Made by a program: the position numbers and the translations under genes
Part shown: one piece after another, positions 7,051 to 19,773 of the stretch
Position numbering within the stretch: position 1 is the stretch's first letter
How the letters are laid out: every line of letters begins with the position of its first letter
Notes under the pieces: generated by a model
What the model was told of the DNA's origin: nothing
Database searches by the model: none
The model's input: the letters and a program-made list of their open reading frames with translations, nothing else
NCBI GenBank assembly: GCA_945878865.1
Contig: CAMCUD010000002.1
Location: forward strand, 124,001 to 188,000
From: Bifidobacterium breve
GTDB lineage: Bacteria > Actinomycetota > Thermoleophilia > Solirubrobacterales > Solirubrobacteraceae
DNA: 64,000 bases
Direction of reading: 5' to 3'

Positions 7051-8943
7051 GTGGCCACGGAAGACAAGCTCAGTCGCACCGAGCGTCTGAAGCAGCAGCG
7101 CAGGACCCTTCCGGACGGGCCCGGCGTCTACCTCATGCGCGACGCGCGCGGGCGCGTGATCTACGTCGGCAAGGCGAAGTCGATCCGCAAGCGGGTCAAC
7201 AGTCACTTCTCCAAGCCGGTCACGCGCGGCGCGAAGGACATGGTCAGCGAGATCGACCACATCGAGTTCCTCCTGGTCGCCAGCGAGTCCGAGGCGCTGC
7301 TGGCCGAGCAGAACTTCATCAAGCAGTACCGCCCGCGGTTCAACATCCGCCTGCGCGACGACAAGTCGTATCCGTTCATCGCGATCTCGATGGACGAGGA
7401 GTACCCGCGCGTCTACTTCACGCGCGAGCGTCACCGCAAGGGGCGGCTGTACTTCGGCCCGTACTCGAACGCCAAGCGCGTGCGGGGCACACTCGACCTG
7501 CTCGGGAAGATCTTCCTCTACCGCTCGTGCAACGGGGTGGAACCGGGGCGGCGCAGCGGCTCGCCATGCCTGGACTACTACATCAAGCGCTGCGGGGCGC
7601 CCTGCGTGGGCTACGTCGACCAGGCCGAGTACCGCGAGGCGATCGACGGCGTCGTCGACTTCCTGCAGGGCCGCTACCGCGAGATCGAACGCGACCTCGA
7701 GGCGAAGATGAAAGCCGCGGCCGCCGAGCAGGAGTTCGAGCAGGCCGCGCTGGAGCGCAACCGCCTGCGCGCCGTGCGCGAGCTGCTGCAGCGCCAGCGC
7801 GTGGCCAACGAGTCGGTCGGCACGCTCGACGCGGTGGCCGTCGCGGTGAGCGGCACCGACGCGAACGCCCAGGTCTTCCAGGTCCGCGACGGCGTCCTCT
7901 CCGACCGCCAGTCCTTCTACCTCGCCAACGAGAGCGAAGGCGGCGTGGGGGAGGTCATCGAGGAGTTCCTCCTGCAGTACTACGGCGGCGCGCTGTCGAT
8001 CCCCGCGCAGATCGTCGTCCAGGGCGAGCTCGAGGACGAAGAGGTCGAGGTCATCGAGGAGCTGCTCTCCGAGCGGCGTGGCGGCCGGGTGGAACTGCGC
8101 CGCGCCGAACGCGGCGACAAACGGCGGATCCTGGAACTCGCCGAGCGCAACGCCAAGCTCGCGCTCGACACCGAGCGCCTGAAGGTCGAGCGCCAGCGCC
8201 AGCAGCGCGTCGAAGCGCTCGACGAGCTCCAGCGCGAGCTGGGCATGGACACGCTCCCGATCCGCATCGAGTGCTTCGACATCTCGAACCTCATGGGGAC
8301 GAACACCGTCGCGTCGATGGTCGTCTTCGAGGGCGGCGCGCCGAAGAAGCGCGACTACCGCCGCTTCAAGATCCGCGGGACGACCGAGGGCGTGCCCGAC
8401 GACTTCGCGTCGATGGAGGAGGTCCTCAGCCGGCGGATGGCGCAGTTCGAGGCCCAGCAGGACCTCTCGCCGCATGACCCCAAGCGCAACGAGTCGTTCG
8501 CGGCGCTGCCGAGCCTCATCGTCATCGACGGCGGGCCGGGCCAGCTGGCCGCCGGCATGCGCGCGCTCGAGGGCTTCCGTGAGCGTGGCGTCACGATCGT
8601 CGGCCTGGCCAAGCGCCTCGAGGAGGTCTGGTTCCCCGGGCAACGCACGCCGCTCGTCCTGCCGCACGACACCAACGCGCTGCAGCTCCTGCAGCGGGTG
8701 CGCGACGAGGCCCACCGGTTTGCGATCACGCATCACCGTGAGCGGCGGGACAAAGAGCTCACGACGTCGGTTCTGGACGGCCTCCCCGGGATCGGGCCGG
8801 TCCGCAAGCGGACGCTGCTCAACCACTTCGGCTCGCCCGAGGCGGTGATGAGCGCGTCGCGTGAGGAGCTCGAAGGCGTGCGGGGGATACCGGCGAAAAC
8901 GGCCCGCGAGCTCTACGCGCTCCTGCACCGCGCAGGTGACTGA
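7051..8943 (+). CDS. uvrC: Excinuclease ABC subunit C
   Basis: Encodes 630 residues, standard UvrC size. Order: GIY-YIG nuclease (GVYLMRDARGRVIYVGKAKSIRKR, about 24-47), a Cys cluster (CNGVEP...SPCLDYYIKRCGAPC), UVR motif region (AAAEQEFEQAALERNRLRAV), the RNase H-like endonuclease domain (IECFDISNLMGTNTVASMVVFEGG, LIVIDGGPGQL) and two C-terminal helix-hairpin-helix motifs (LPGIGPVRKRTLL, RGIPAKTARELY). It makes both incisions in nucleotide excision repair with UvrA and UvrB. The next gene begins 73 bases downstream and is not part of the usual uvrC-rapZ pairing. Confidence 0.95.
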   Translation: MATEDKLSRTERLKQQRRTLPDGPGVYLMRDARGRVIYVGKAKSIRKRVNSHFSKPVTRGAKDMVSEIDHIEFLLVASESEALLAEQNFIKQYRPRFNIRLRDDKSYPFIAISMDEEYPRVYFTRERHRKGRLYFGPYSNAKRVRGTLDLLGKIFLYRSCNGVEPGRRSGSPCLDYYIKRCGAPCVGYVDQAEYREAIDGVVDFLQGRYREIERDLEAKMKAAAAEQEFEQAALERNRLRAVRELLQRQRVANESVGTLDAVAVAVSGTDANAQVFQVRDGVLSDRQSFYLANESEGGVGEVIEEFLLQYYGGALSIPAQIVVQGELEDEEVEVIEELLSERRGGRVELRRAERGDKRRILELAERNAKLALDTERLKVERQRQQRVEALDELQRELGMDTLPIRIECFDISNLMGTNTVASMVVFEGGAPKKRDYRRFKIRGTTEGVPDDFASMEEVLSRRMAQFEAQQDLSPHDPKRNESFAALPSLIVIDGGPGQLAAGMRALEGFRERGVTIVGLAKRLEEVWFPGQRTPLVLPHDTNALQLLQRVRDEAHRFAITHHRERRDKELTTSVLDGLPGIGPVRKRTLLNHFGSPEAVMSASREELEGVRGIPAKTARELYALLHRAGD

Positions 8944-8969
8944 TTCGCGCCAGCGCTCAAGAAGTGAGG

Positions 8970-8985
8970 CACATCGACCGATGTG
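8970..8985 (+). promoter_or_regulatory. 16-bp inverted repeat upstream of the PAS-GGDEF gene
   Basis: CACATCG (8970-8976), AC, CGATGTG (8979-8985) are perfect 7-base arms, 31 bases before ATG 9017. No T-run follows and the loop is only 2 bases, so an operator is more likely than a uvrC terminator. It supports placing the start of the next gene downstream of this element. Confidence 0.35.
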
Positions 8986-9016
8986 GTACCCGATGGTCCC
9001 GCCTTTTGGGTATGCC

Positions 9017-10828
9017 ATGGCCGATCCGGGAGACGCTTCCGGCCGCAGCCCGGCGGTCGAGTTCCCGGTACAGCTGCTGGTGGACTCCCTTCCGGCGATG
9101 GTCGGCTACTGGGACACGGAGCTGCGCAACCGGCTGGCCAACGCGGCCTACACCGAGTGGTTCGGCCACACGCCCGGGGAGATCCTCGGGATGTCGATGC
9201 CCGAGCTGCTCGGCCCCGACCTGTTCGCGCGCAACGCGGCGTTCGTGGAGGCCGCGCTGCGTGGCGAACGCGCCACGTTCGACCGGACCCTGCGCGACAT
9301 CGACGGCACCGAACGCCACGTGCAGGCGCACTACGTGCCGGATGTCCCGGATGGGGTCGTCCGCGGGTTCTTCGTGCTGGTCACGGAGATCACCAGCCGG
9401 GTTGAGGCGCACCAGGAGGTGCTCTCCGCCGCCGAGCAGTACCGCGCGCTGATCCGCAGCATGCCCGCCGGCTTCGCGCTGCTGTTCGATCGCGATCTGC
9501 GGTTCACGATCGCCGACGGCGAGGCGCTTCCGGCGTTCGGCTACACGCGCGAGCAGCTCGAGGGCCGGACGCTGGCCGACGCCCTCCCCGCTGAGCTGGC
9601 CGCCGAGCTCGAGCCGCGCTATCTCCGCGTGCTGCTGGGCGAGACGGTGGTGTGGGAGCGCACGATCGGACGGCGGGTCTACACCCTGAAGGCAGGCCCG
9701 GTTCGTGCCGCCGGCGACGAGATCACCGGCGGGGCCGTCGTCTGCACCGACGTGACCGAGGAGCGCCGCGGCGCCGCGATCGCCCGCGCCCTGTCGGCCA
9801 TCTCCGCGGCCGTCGCGTCGGAAGGGACGCCCGTCGCCGAGCTCGCGCCGCGCATCGCGCAGGTGCTCCGGGAGATCTTCGCGCTCGACCACGTCGGGCT
9901 GATGCGCGTGCGGGAGAACCGGTGGGCGCGACCGATCGCCGCGAGCCCGCCGACGGACGAGCTCGATCCCGCGCTGGTCGTCGAGTTCGATCTCGCCGGC
10001 TCGGGCATGGCCCTCGCGGAGTCCGTCCGGACGGGTCGGCCGGCGCTGCAGCTCTACGGGGCCGATGGCAGCGGCATGTCCGCACAGATGTACGCGATGG
10101 GGCAGCGGGTCGGCGCGTCCGCGCCCATCTTCGTCCGCGGGGAGCTGTGGGGCGCCCTCAGCCTCACGTCCGCCGATCCCGACGCGATCGACCAGGCGCT
10201 CATCGACCGCCTCGAGAGCGTCAGCGAGCTTGTCGGGATCGCGATCGCGAGCTCGGAGGCGTGGGAGAAACTGCGCGCGGAGGCGACGACCGATCCGGTC
10301 ACGGGCCTGGCCAACCACCGGGTCTTTCAAGAGCGTCTCGCGCAGGGGTTGGGGGAGGCACGCCGCGACGGGCGCGGCTGCGGCCTGGTCCTCCTCGACC
10401 TCGACCACTTCAAGTCCGTCAATGACACGCACGGCCACCCGGCCGGCGACGCCGTGCTGCGCGAGGTCGGCCGGCGCCTGGCCGCGCACGCCCGGGCGCA
10501 CGAGCTGGCCGCGCGCATCGGCGGGGAGGAGTTCGCGCTCATCATCGGCGGCACGGACATCGACGGCACGATGGCCGTCGCCGAGCGCGCCCGCCGCGCG
10601 ATCGCCGACGAGCCGTTCCCGGAGGTGGGGACGGTCACGGTGTCCGCCGGCGTGGCCGTCGCCGGCGGCGGCGACCGAGCCATCGTGCCGAGTGAGCTCA
10701 TCGACGCGTCGGACCGCGCGTTGTACGCGGCCAAGCGCGCCGGGCGCAACCGGGTCATCGGCCCCGGTGGCCAGGCCGTCGTCGGTCGCGGCGGCGACCG
10801 CACGAAGCTCGGCCGACGCCACCGCTAG
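9017..10828 (+). CDS. PAS-PAS-GAF diguanylate cyclase
   Basis: Encodes 603 residues if started at ATG 9017 (in-frame ATGs at 8981 and 8993 are alternatives; no clear ribosome site decides). Domains: PAS (about 15-135: PAMVGYWDTELRNRLANAAYTEWFG), PAS (140-260: MPAGFALLFDRDLRF), GAF (270-425: LREIFALDHVGLMRVREN), GGDEF (430-590). The cyclase carries DPVTGLANHRVF and an active-type signature RIGGEEFALI, so it should make cyclic di-GMP. No membrane segment is seen, so it is a cytosolic sensor. It separates uvrC from rapZ, which are adjacent in many Gram-positives; an insertion into that neighbourhood is likely. Confidence 0.85.
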   Translation: MADPGDASGRSPAVEFPVQLLVDSLPAMVGYWDTELRNRLANAAYTEWFGHTPGEILGMSMPELLGPDLFARNAAFVEAALRGERATFDRTLRDIDGTERHVQAHYVPDVPDGVVRGFFVLVTEITSRVEAHQEVLSAAEQYRALIRSMPAGFALLFDRDLRFTIADGEALPAFGYTREQLEGRTLADALPAELAAELEPRYLRVLLGETVVWERTIGRRVYTLKAGPVRAAGDEITGGAVVCTDVTEERRGAAIARALSAISAAVASEGTPVAELAPRIAQVLREIFALDHVGLMRVRENRWARPIAASPPTDELDPALVVEFDLAGSGMALAESVRTGRPALQLYGADGSGMSAQMYAMGQRVGASAPIFVRGELWGALSLTSADPDAIDQALIDRLESVSELVGIAIASSEAWEKLRAEATTDPVTGLANHRVFQERLAQGLGEARRDGRGCGLVLLDLDHFKSVNDTHGHPAGDAVLREVGRRLAAHARAHELAARIGGEEFALIIGGTDIDGTMAVAERARRAIADEPFPEVGTVTVSAGVAVAGGGDRAIVPSELIDASDRALYAAKRAGRNRVIGPGGQAVVGRGGDRTKLGRRHR

Positions 10829-10829
10829 G

Positions 10830-11777
10830 GTGGCCCGTGAGGTGGGCGACGCCGACGCGATCACGACCGAGGGCAAGGAGGCCGCCGAGCCGCTCACGAG
10901 CGCGTTCGACGAGCTCGTGATCATCACCGGCTTCTCCGGTGCGGGGAAATCGACGGCGATGAACGTCTTCGAGGACGCCGGCTACTTCTGCGTCGACAAC
11001 CTGCCGCCGGAGATGATCCGCGGGCTCATCGAGCTCTTCCTCCATGAAGGCGCGAAGGTCGAACGCGCCGCTGTCGTCTCCGACGTCCGCGGCGGCGAGT
11101 ACTTCGAGGCGCTGCGCCGCGTGCTGGGCATGCTCGGCCGCCAGGGGATCCGCCACCGGGTGCTTTTCCTCGACGCCGAGGAGCAGACGCTCGTCAACCG
11201 CTACAAGGAGACGCGCCGCCGGCATCCGCTCGCCCCTTCGGGCAGCGTCGTGCAGGGCATCGCGCGCGAGCGCGAGCTGCTCGATCCGGTGCGCCCCTAC
11301 GCCGACGCGATCATCGACACGACGGAGCTGAAGGCCGCGACGCTGCGGCGCAAGATCGCCGCCGAGTTCCTGCCCCGCCAGACGAGCACGCCGCTGGCGG
11401 TGACCTTCTCGAGCTTCGGCTTCAAGCACGGCCCGCCGCGCGACGCCGACCTCACGTTCGACGTCCGCTTCCTGCCCAACCCGCACTGGGAGCCCGACCT
11501 CAAGCCGCTCACGGGATTCGACTCGCGGGTGGTCGACTACGTCGGCCGCGAGGGCACGCTCGAGGAGTTCTACGGGTTGCTCATCCCGCTGCTGGACTTC
11601 CTTCTGCCGCAGTACGAGGCGGAGGGCAAGGCGCACCTCTCGATCGCGATCGGCTGCACCGGAGGACGCCATCGCAGCGTCGCGATCACCGAGCACCTCG
11701 GTGCCCGGTACGGCGGGCGCGAGGACCTGCGGGTCGAGGTCACACACCGCGACGTCGAGAAGGGCACGGCGCAATAG
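10830..11777 (+). CDS. rapZ: RNase adapter protein RapZ / YvcJ-type nucleotide-binding protein
   Basis: Encodes 315 residues. Walker A is GFSGAGKST near the N-terminus, followed by the family motifs ALRRVLGMLGRQG, RRRHPL, RERELLDPVR, SFGFKHG-P, DVRFLPNPH and the C-terminal IGCTGGRHRSVAI. In Gram-negatives RapZ controls glmS small RNAs; in Gram-positives the homologue YvcJ binds and hydrolyses nucleotides with an unclear role. The start is uncertain: GTG 10830 overlaps the previous gene's stop region, GTG 10842 is in frame as well and lies a plausible distance from a TAGGGT -10 box at 10826-10831. Confidence 0.92.
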   Translation: MAREVGDADAITTEGKEAAEPLTSAFDELVIITGFSGAGKSTAMNVFEDAGYFCVDNLPPEMIRGLIELFLHEGAKVERAAVVSDVRGGEYFEALRRVLGMLGRQGIRHRVLFLDAEEQTLVNRYKETRRRHPLAPSGSVVQGIARERELLDPVRPYADAIIDTTELKAATLRRKIAAEFLPRQTSTPLAVTFSSFGFKHGPPRDADLTFDVRFLPNPHWEPDLKPLTGFDSRVVDYVGREGTLEEFYGLLIPLLDFLLPQYEAEGKAHLSIAIGCTGGRHRSVAITEHLGARYGGREDLRVEVTHRDVEKGTAQ

Positions 11778-11860
11778 CCGCGCTGCCGCCGGCGCCGCCT
11801 CCCTCGGCGGCGGAGGCTCAGGCCGTCCCAGAGCCGTCGAACGGCGACCGGATCGCCGCG

Positions 11861-13270
<1,410 letters not shown>

Positions 13271-13271
<1 letters not shown>

Positions 13272-14440
13272 TGCGCACCCTCGCCGACCTCAGCGACGTC
13301 AGCGGCAAGCGCGTCCTCGTCCGGGTGGACTTCAACGTCCCCCTGGACGGTGACGGCAATGTCACCGACGACACCCGCATCCGTGCCGCGCTGCCCACGA
13401 TCACGTGGCTGCGTGAGCGCGGCGCGCGCGTGATCCTCGTCAGCCACCTCGGCCGCCCGAAGGGCGAGGTCAAGCCCGAGTTCTCGCTGAAGCCCGCCGC
13501 TCTGCGCCTCGCGCACCTCCTCGACGCGCCGGTGCAGCTCGCGCCGGCGGTCGTCGGGCCGGAGGTCGAGGCCGAGGCGAACGGGCTGGCGGACGGCGAG
13601 GTGCTCCTGCTGGAGAACGTGCGCTACGAGCCGGGGGAGACGAAGAACGACCCCGGGCTGGCCAAGCAGCTCGCCGCGCTGGCCGACGTCTACGTCAACG
13701 ACGCGTTCGGCGCGGCGCACCGCGCGCACGCCTCGACGGAGGGCGTGGCGCACCTTGTGCCGGAGAAGGCCGCGGGCCTGCTGCTCCAGCGCGAGGTCGA
13801 GACGCTGAAGGGCATCCTCGCCGACCCGGCGCGCCCGCTCGTGGCGATCGTCGGCGGCGCGAAGGTGACCGACAAGATCGGCGTCATCGACCGCTTCCTC
13901 GAGGTCGCCGACGCCGTGCTCATCGGCGGCGCGATGTGCTTCCCATTCTTCAAGGCGCAGGGGCACGCGGTCGGCGCGTCGCTGTGCGAGGAGGAGGGCA
14001 TCGAGCCGGCGCAGCGCGCACTCGCCGCGGGGGGCGACAAGCTCAAGCTGCCGGTGGATCTCAAGCTCGGCCGCGAGTTCTCCGCGGACACCGAGACGCG
14101 GGATCTCGACGGCCTTGAGGTGCCGGACGGGTGGATGGGTCTCGACGTCGGGCCGAAGACGGCCGCGCTGTACGCCGAGCTGATCCGCCCGGCGGGCACG
14201 GTCTTCTGGAACGGGCCGATGGGCGCCTTCGAGCTGGAGCCGTTCAGCGCCGGCACGCGCGACGTCGCGCTGGCCGTCGCGGACTGCCCGGGCACCACGG
14301 TTGTCGGCGGCGGCGACTCGGTCGCCGCGGTCGCGAAGTTCGAGCTGGAGGACCGCATCACCCATGTCTCCACGGGCGGGGGAGCCTCGCTGGAGCTGAT
14401 CGAAGGCCGGGCCCTGCCCGGCGTGGAGGCGCTGACATGA
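13271..14440 (+). CDS. pgk: Phosphoglycerate kinase
   Basis: Encodes 389 residues from GTG 13271. Family motifs: VRVDFNVPLDGDGNVTDD, SHLGRPKG, LLLENVRYEPGE, FVNDAFGAAHRAHAS-like YVNDAFGAAHRAHAS, GGAKVTDKIGVID, WNGPMGAFE and GGGDSVAAV. Transfers phosphate from 1,3-bisphosphoglycerate to ADP. Coupled to gap by a 1-base overlap and to tpiA by ATGA. Confidence 0.97.
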
Positions 14441-15192
14441 GCCGGACCCCGTTCATCGCGGGCAACTGGAAGATGCACAAGACCGTCGCGGAGGCCGAGG
14501 AGTTCATCAGCGGCCTGCTGCCGAAGGTCTACGCCGCCGACGGCGTGGATGTCGCGATCTGCGTGCCGTTCACGGCGCTCCAGGCGATGGTCGACTCGAC
14601 CCGCGGCTCGCGCGTCGAGGTGTTCGCCCAGAACATGCACGAGGCCGACTCCGGCGCGTTCACCGGCGAGGTCTCCGCCCCGATGCTCACCGAGATCGAC
14701 GTGCACGGCGTGGTGCTCGGCCACTCCGAGCGCCGCCAGTTCTTCGGCGAGACCGACAAGGCGCTGGCGAAGAAGCTGCCGGCCGCGCTGGCCGCGGGCC
14801 TGAAGCCGATCCTCTGCGTCGGTGAGACCGAGGAGGAGCGCGAAGCCGGCGACACCGAGCGCAAGCTGCGCCACCAGGTGCAGGAGGGTCTCCACGACCT
14901 GACGCCGGCGCAGGTCGCCGAGGTGACGATCGCCTACGAGCCGATCTGGGCGATCGGCACGGGCAAGACCGCCACGCCGGAGATCGCGCAGGAGGCGTGC
15001 TCGTTCGTGCGCGCGCTCGTGGCGGACAAGGCGCCGGAGGCCGCGGAGGTCGTCCGCGTGCTCTACGGCGGCTCGGTGAAGGGCTCGAACGCCGCGGAGC
15101 TGCTCGGCCAGGCCGACATCGACGGCGCCCTGGTGGGCGGCGCGTCGCTGGATCCGGCGGGCTTCAGCGAGATCATTGACGCAGTGAAGTAG
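14437..15192 (+). CDS. tpiA: Triosephosphate isomerase
   Basis: Encodes 251 residues. AGNWKMHKT with the catalytic Lys, GHSERRQFFGETD with the catalytic His, AYEPIWAIGTGKTATPE with the catalytic Glu and flexible loop, and the phosphate-binding LYGGSVKGSN. Interconverts dihydroxyacetone phosphate and glyceraldehyde 3-phosphate. ATG overlaps the pgk stop by four bases. Confidence 0.97.
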   Translation: MSRTPFIAGNWKMHKTVAEAEEFISGLLPKVYAADGVDVAICVPFTALQAMVDSTRGSRVEVFAQNMHEADSGAFTGEVSAPMLTEIDVHGVVLGHSERRQFFGETDKALAKKLPAALAAGLKPILCVGETEEEREAGDTERKLRHQVQEGLHDLTPAQVAEVTIAYEPIWAIGTGKTATPEIAQEACSFVRALVADKAPEAAEVVRVLYGGSVKGSNAAELLGQADIDGALVGGASLDPAGFSEIIDAVK

Positions 15193-15199
15193 AGGTTCC

Positions 15200-16722
<1,523 letters not shown>

Positions 16723-16723
<1 letters not shown>

Positions 16724-18057
16724 TGCCGCCCGAGCCCGCCGCCGTCGACGCCGCCGCACGGGCCTTCCTCTACGGCTACCCGCTCGTCTACGACCTGGAC
16801 GAGTGCGCGAAGTTCGTCGCAGGAGCGGGGAGCTTTCCCACGAGCGCGCCGTACAACGCGTTCGGGCACGTCCGCGAACTGGCCGGCCCCGAGTTGACGT
16901 TCGTCTCGCCCAACAACGACACGCTGTATTCCCTGGCGGTCTGCGACGTCCGGCAGGGGCCGCTCGTCCTCGACGTCCCTGACACGGCGGGCCGCTACTA
17001 CGTGCTGCAGTTCGTCGACGCGTGGACGAACAACTTCGCCTACGTGGGCCGGCGGGCCACGGGCACGGCTGCGGGCCGGTTCTTGCTGGCGCCGCCAGGC
17101 TATGACGGCCCGGTGCCCGACGGCGCCCATCTCATCGAGGCGCCGACCGGCGTCTTCACGATCGTCGGCCGTGTGGAGGTCGACGGCGAAGCGGACCTCG
17201 CCGCGGTCCATGCGCTGCAGGACGGCTTCACGCTCGCGCCGCTCGATCGCGCCCAGGCCGCGCCCGAAGGCGTGCCGGCGCCCGACCCGCGGGTGCCCGA
17301 CGAGCTCGCCTGGTGGGAGCGGTTCCGGGTCATGCTCGCGGCGTTCCCGCCGCCGGCCGCCGACCAGCCCTTCCTCGACGCCTGCGCCGCGCTCGGCCTC
17401 CTGGAGGCCGAGACGCCGTACGCCGACCTCGATCCGGCGCGTGCGGCGACGCTCGTCGAGGCCGCGCGCGCGGGCGCGGCCCAGATCGAGGAGCTCATGC
17501 AGCAGGTGCAGCGCAGCCCGGCGGGCTGGCAGTCGGCGATGCACCTCTTCGACTACAACCTCGACGCGCTCGGGCCGGGCACACTCGACGATCCCTCGTG
17601 GAAGATCGCCGATCGCACGCGCGCGTACGTGATCCGCGCGGTCGCCGCGCGCGGGGGCCTCTGGGGCAACCACGGCTACGAGGCCAACTACGAGCTCATC
17701 TGGATCGACGAGGACGGGCAGCCGCTCGACGGCGCAGGGCGCTACGAGCTCGTGCTCCAGACACCGCCGCCCGTCGACGCCTTCTGGTCACTGACGATGT
17801 ACGACGTCCCGGACTTCTACCTGGTCGCCAACCCGATCTCCCGCTTCTCGATCGGCGACCGGACCGCCGGGCTCGAGGTCGCCGCGGACGGCAGCATCAC
17901 GATTCTCATGCAGCGCGACAGCCCCGGGCCCGAGCGCGAGGCCAACTGGCTGCCGACGCCCGACGGCGCGTTCCGGCCGATCATGCGCATGTACCAGCCG
18001 GGCGCCGACGTGCTCGAGGGCCGGTACGCGCTGCCGGCGATCCGCCGCGTCGGCTGA
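16723..18057 (+). CDS. DUF1254/DUF1214 domain protein
   Basis: Encodes 444 residues. N-terminal DUF1254 (AARAFLYGYPLVYDLDECAKF, FVSPNNDTLYSLAVCDV, DTAGRYYVLQFVDAWTNNFAYVGRRATG) and C-terminal DUF1214 (YELVLQTPPPVDAFWSLTMYD). Function of the family is unknown. The ATG shares one base with the gpmI stop (TGATG), so it is co-translated with the glycolytic operon, although a metabolic link is not evident. No signal peptide, unlike many Gram-negative members. Its stop directly abuts the stop of the convergent downstream gene (TGATCA). Confidence 0.85.
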
Positions 18058-19068
18058 TCAGGCGGCGACGGCGAGGTGCGGCGCGGCCGCGCCTGCCGTG
18101 ACGACGCGCCGGCGGCCGGTCTCCTTCGCCGCGTACAGGGCGCGGTCGGCGGCCTGCAGCACGTCCTCGGGGGTGTGCGTCGCAGGGCCGGCCGTGGCGA
18201 CGCCGGCACTCGTGGAGAGCATCACCTGCTCGTCGAGCGTGTCGGCGATGAGGAGCGCGGAGACGCCCTCGGCCCAGCGGATGGCCTCGGCCTCGCCCTT
18301 GCCGTACAGCAGCACGGTGAACTCCTCGCCGCCCGTGCGGGCCGCGGCGTCGTCGCCGCGCAGCTCGCCGGCCACGAGCGCGCCGAAGCGGCGGATCGCG
18401 TCGTCCCCGGCGGCGTGGCCGAACAGGTCGTTGACCCGCTTGAAGTGGTCGAGGTCGAACGCGACGATGCTCACCGGCGTGCCGGTCGGCCGGGCGCGCT
18501 CGAAGGCGTCGTCGAGGATGGGACCGAACGCCCGCCGGTTCAGCAGCCCGCTGAGCTCGTCGGTCGTGGCGAGCTTCGTCACCTGCTCGGCGAGATGACC
18601 GACGGTGAGCGCGACGATCGTCGAGATCCCGACGGTCGCCATCCACGTGCTGCCGGTGATCTCGTCGGACTGGCTGACCTTCAGCGCGATCGCCGAGCCG
18701 ACGGCGATGAGCACGAGGTTGCCGACGAGCTCGCGGCGGGTGCAGAAGTAGCCGGCGGTGACGGCAGGCCAGCAGTAGAACATGAGCGCCGCGCCCATCG
18801 GGAGGATCTGGCTGACCATGAGGCTCACTGCCGCGGTCGTGCACGAGATCGCCAGGAGCTTGATCACGCGCTCGGGCAGACCGCGGCCGAGGAACAGCGT
18901 GATGCCCAGGAAGAGCGGGACCAGCGCGACGACGTACAGGCGGTGATGGTCGCTGGGATCGGGGTCTGGCAGGACCGTGGTTCCGAGCAGCATGAGGAAG
19001 GCGATGACGTCGCCGCCCGCGGCGATGCGCCGCAGGGTGTCGATGCTGCCGATCTTCGTCCTGCCCAC
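18058..19068 (-). CDS. Membrane-bound diguanylate cyclase (GGDEF)
   Basis: Encodes 336 residues from GTG 19068. The first 175 residues hold about six hydrophobic helices of an uncharacterised sensor domain (VIAFLMLLGTTVL, LYVVALVPLFLGITLFLG, LLAISCTTAAVSLMVSQ, LVLIAVGSAIALKV). The C-terminal GGDEF domain has TDELSGLLNRRAF, FDLDHFKRVNDLFGHAAGDD and an active RTGGEEFTVL signature, so c-di-GMP synthesis is expected. Start chosen because upstream in-frame sequence runs into the divergent gene and reads as low-complexity Arg-rich. Sits tail to tail with the DUF1254 gene. Confidence 0.82.
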   Translation of the reverse strand: MGRTKIGSIDTLRRIAAGGDVIAFLMLLGTTVLPDPDPSDHHRLYVVALVPLFLGITLFLGRGLPERVIKLLAISCTTAAVSLMVSQILPMGAALMFYCWPAVTAGYFCTRRELVGNLVLIAVGSAIALKVSQSDEITGSTWMATVGISTIVALTVGHLAEQVTKLATTDELSGLLNRRAFGPILDDAFERARPTGTPVSIVAFDLDHFKRVNDLFGHAAGDDAIRRFGALVAGELRGDDAAARTGGEEFTVLLYGKGEAEAIRWAEGVSALLIADTLDEQVMLSTSAGVATAGPATHTPEDVLQAADRALYAAKETGRRRVVTAGAAAPHLAVAA

Positions 19069-19136
19069 GAGCGAGGATGTCGACCTTCGGTACGTGGATG
19101 TTGAGTATCCGCGGCGGATCTCGACGGATGCTCTCC

Positions 19137-19142
19137 TAGGAT
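19137..19142 (+). promoter_or_regulatory. -10 box (TAGGAT) of the downstream membrane-protein gene
   Basis: TAGGAT overlaps the first in-frame ATG (19141), so that codon cannot be in the transcript. Seven bases after the box comes GTG 19150, in frame, which fits a leaderless start. Confidence 0.5.
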
Positions 19143-19149
19143 GGGCGGG

Positions 19150-19767
19150 GTGTCCGGGCCCGATCGCCACGACGGCGGCGGCATCTCCGTCGTCACCCTC
19201 GTCATCGCCGCCGCAGCATCGGCGAGCGCGGCGTTCGTCGTGTCCCGCGTCTGGGGGTCGGGGACGCTCATCGGGGCCGCGGTGACGCCGATCATCGTCG
19301 CGGTGGTGACCGAGCTCCTGCGCCGGCCGGCGACCCGGCTGCCGGACCTGCGGACGCCACCGCCGCCGACCGGCGGACGGAGCCCCGCGGGGTCCGCCGA
19401 ACCGCCCGTGCACGTGTACCGTGCGGCGCCGGCGGCCCGCCACTGGCGCATCGTCGCGCTGACGGCGCTCGCGGCGTTCGTCATCGGTGTGAGCCTGTAC
19501 GTCGTCCTGGACCGCGTGGCCGGCGGCTCTGGGCGGCTGGTGCCCGAACGCGAGGGGCGCCCGCCCGCGCAGACCGTGACCAGCGCCCCGCAGACCGCCA
19601 CGGTGGTGACGCAGCGCACGGTCACCGTGTCCACGGTGACGGTCCAGCAGGAGCGCACCAGGACGGTCACCGTCCCGGCGCCGACGACGCCGCGGACCGT
19701 CGCGACGTCCCCGACGCAGAGCGCGCCGGAGACGCAGACCGCTGGGGCTGCGCCTCCGGAGGGCTGA
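19150..19767 (+). CDS. Membrane protein with Thr/Val-rich tail, unknown
   Basis: Encodes 205 residues from GTG 19150. Two hydrophobic segments near the N-terminus (VVTLVIAAAASASAAFVV and LIGAAVTPIIVAVVTELL), a Pro-rich linker, a third helix (IVALTALAAFVIGVSLYVVL) and an extracellular tail made of short T-V-T-V / T-V-V-T-like repeats (about 140-205). No family recognised. A related Thr-rich tail occurs in the lipoprotein at 27500-28051. Probably a cell-envelope protein with a wall-spanning, possibly glycosylated stalk; this is inference. Confidence 0.6.
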   Translation: MSGPDRHDGGGISVVTLVIAAAASASAAFVVSRVWGSGTLIGAAVTPIIVAVVTELLRRPATRLPDLRTPPPPTGGRSPAGSAEPPVHVYRAAPAARHWRIVALTALAAFVIGVSLYVVLDRVAGGSGRLVPEREGRPPAQTVTSAPQTATVVTQRTVTVSTVTVQQERTRTVTVPAPTTPRTVATSPTQSAPETQTAGAAPPEG

Positions 19768-19773
19768 GGTCCG

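Noticed and set aside
5377-9018. Minus-strand frame of 1213 residues covering recQ and the antisense of uvrC
   Set aside because: Only the part from 7014 down has RecQ motifs; the remainder is antisense of uvrC. The same holds for the plus-strand frame 5830-7050 that precedes uvrC.
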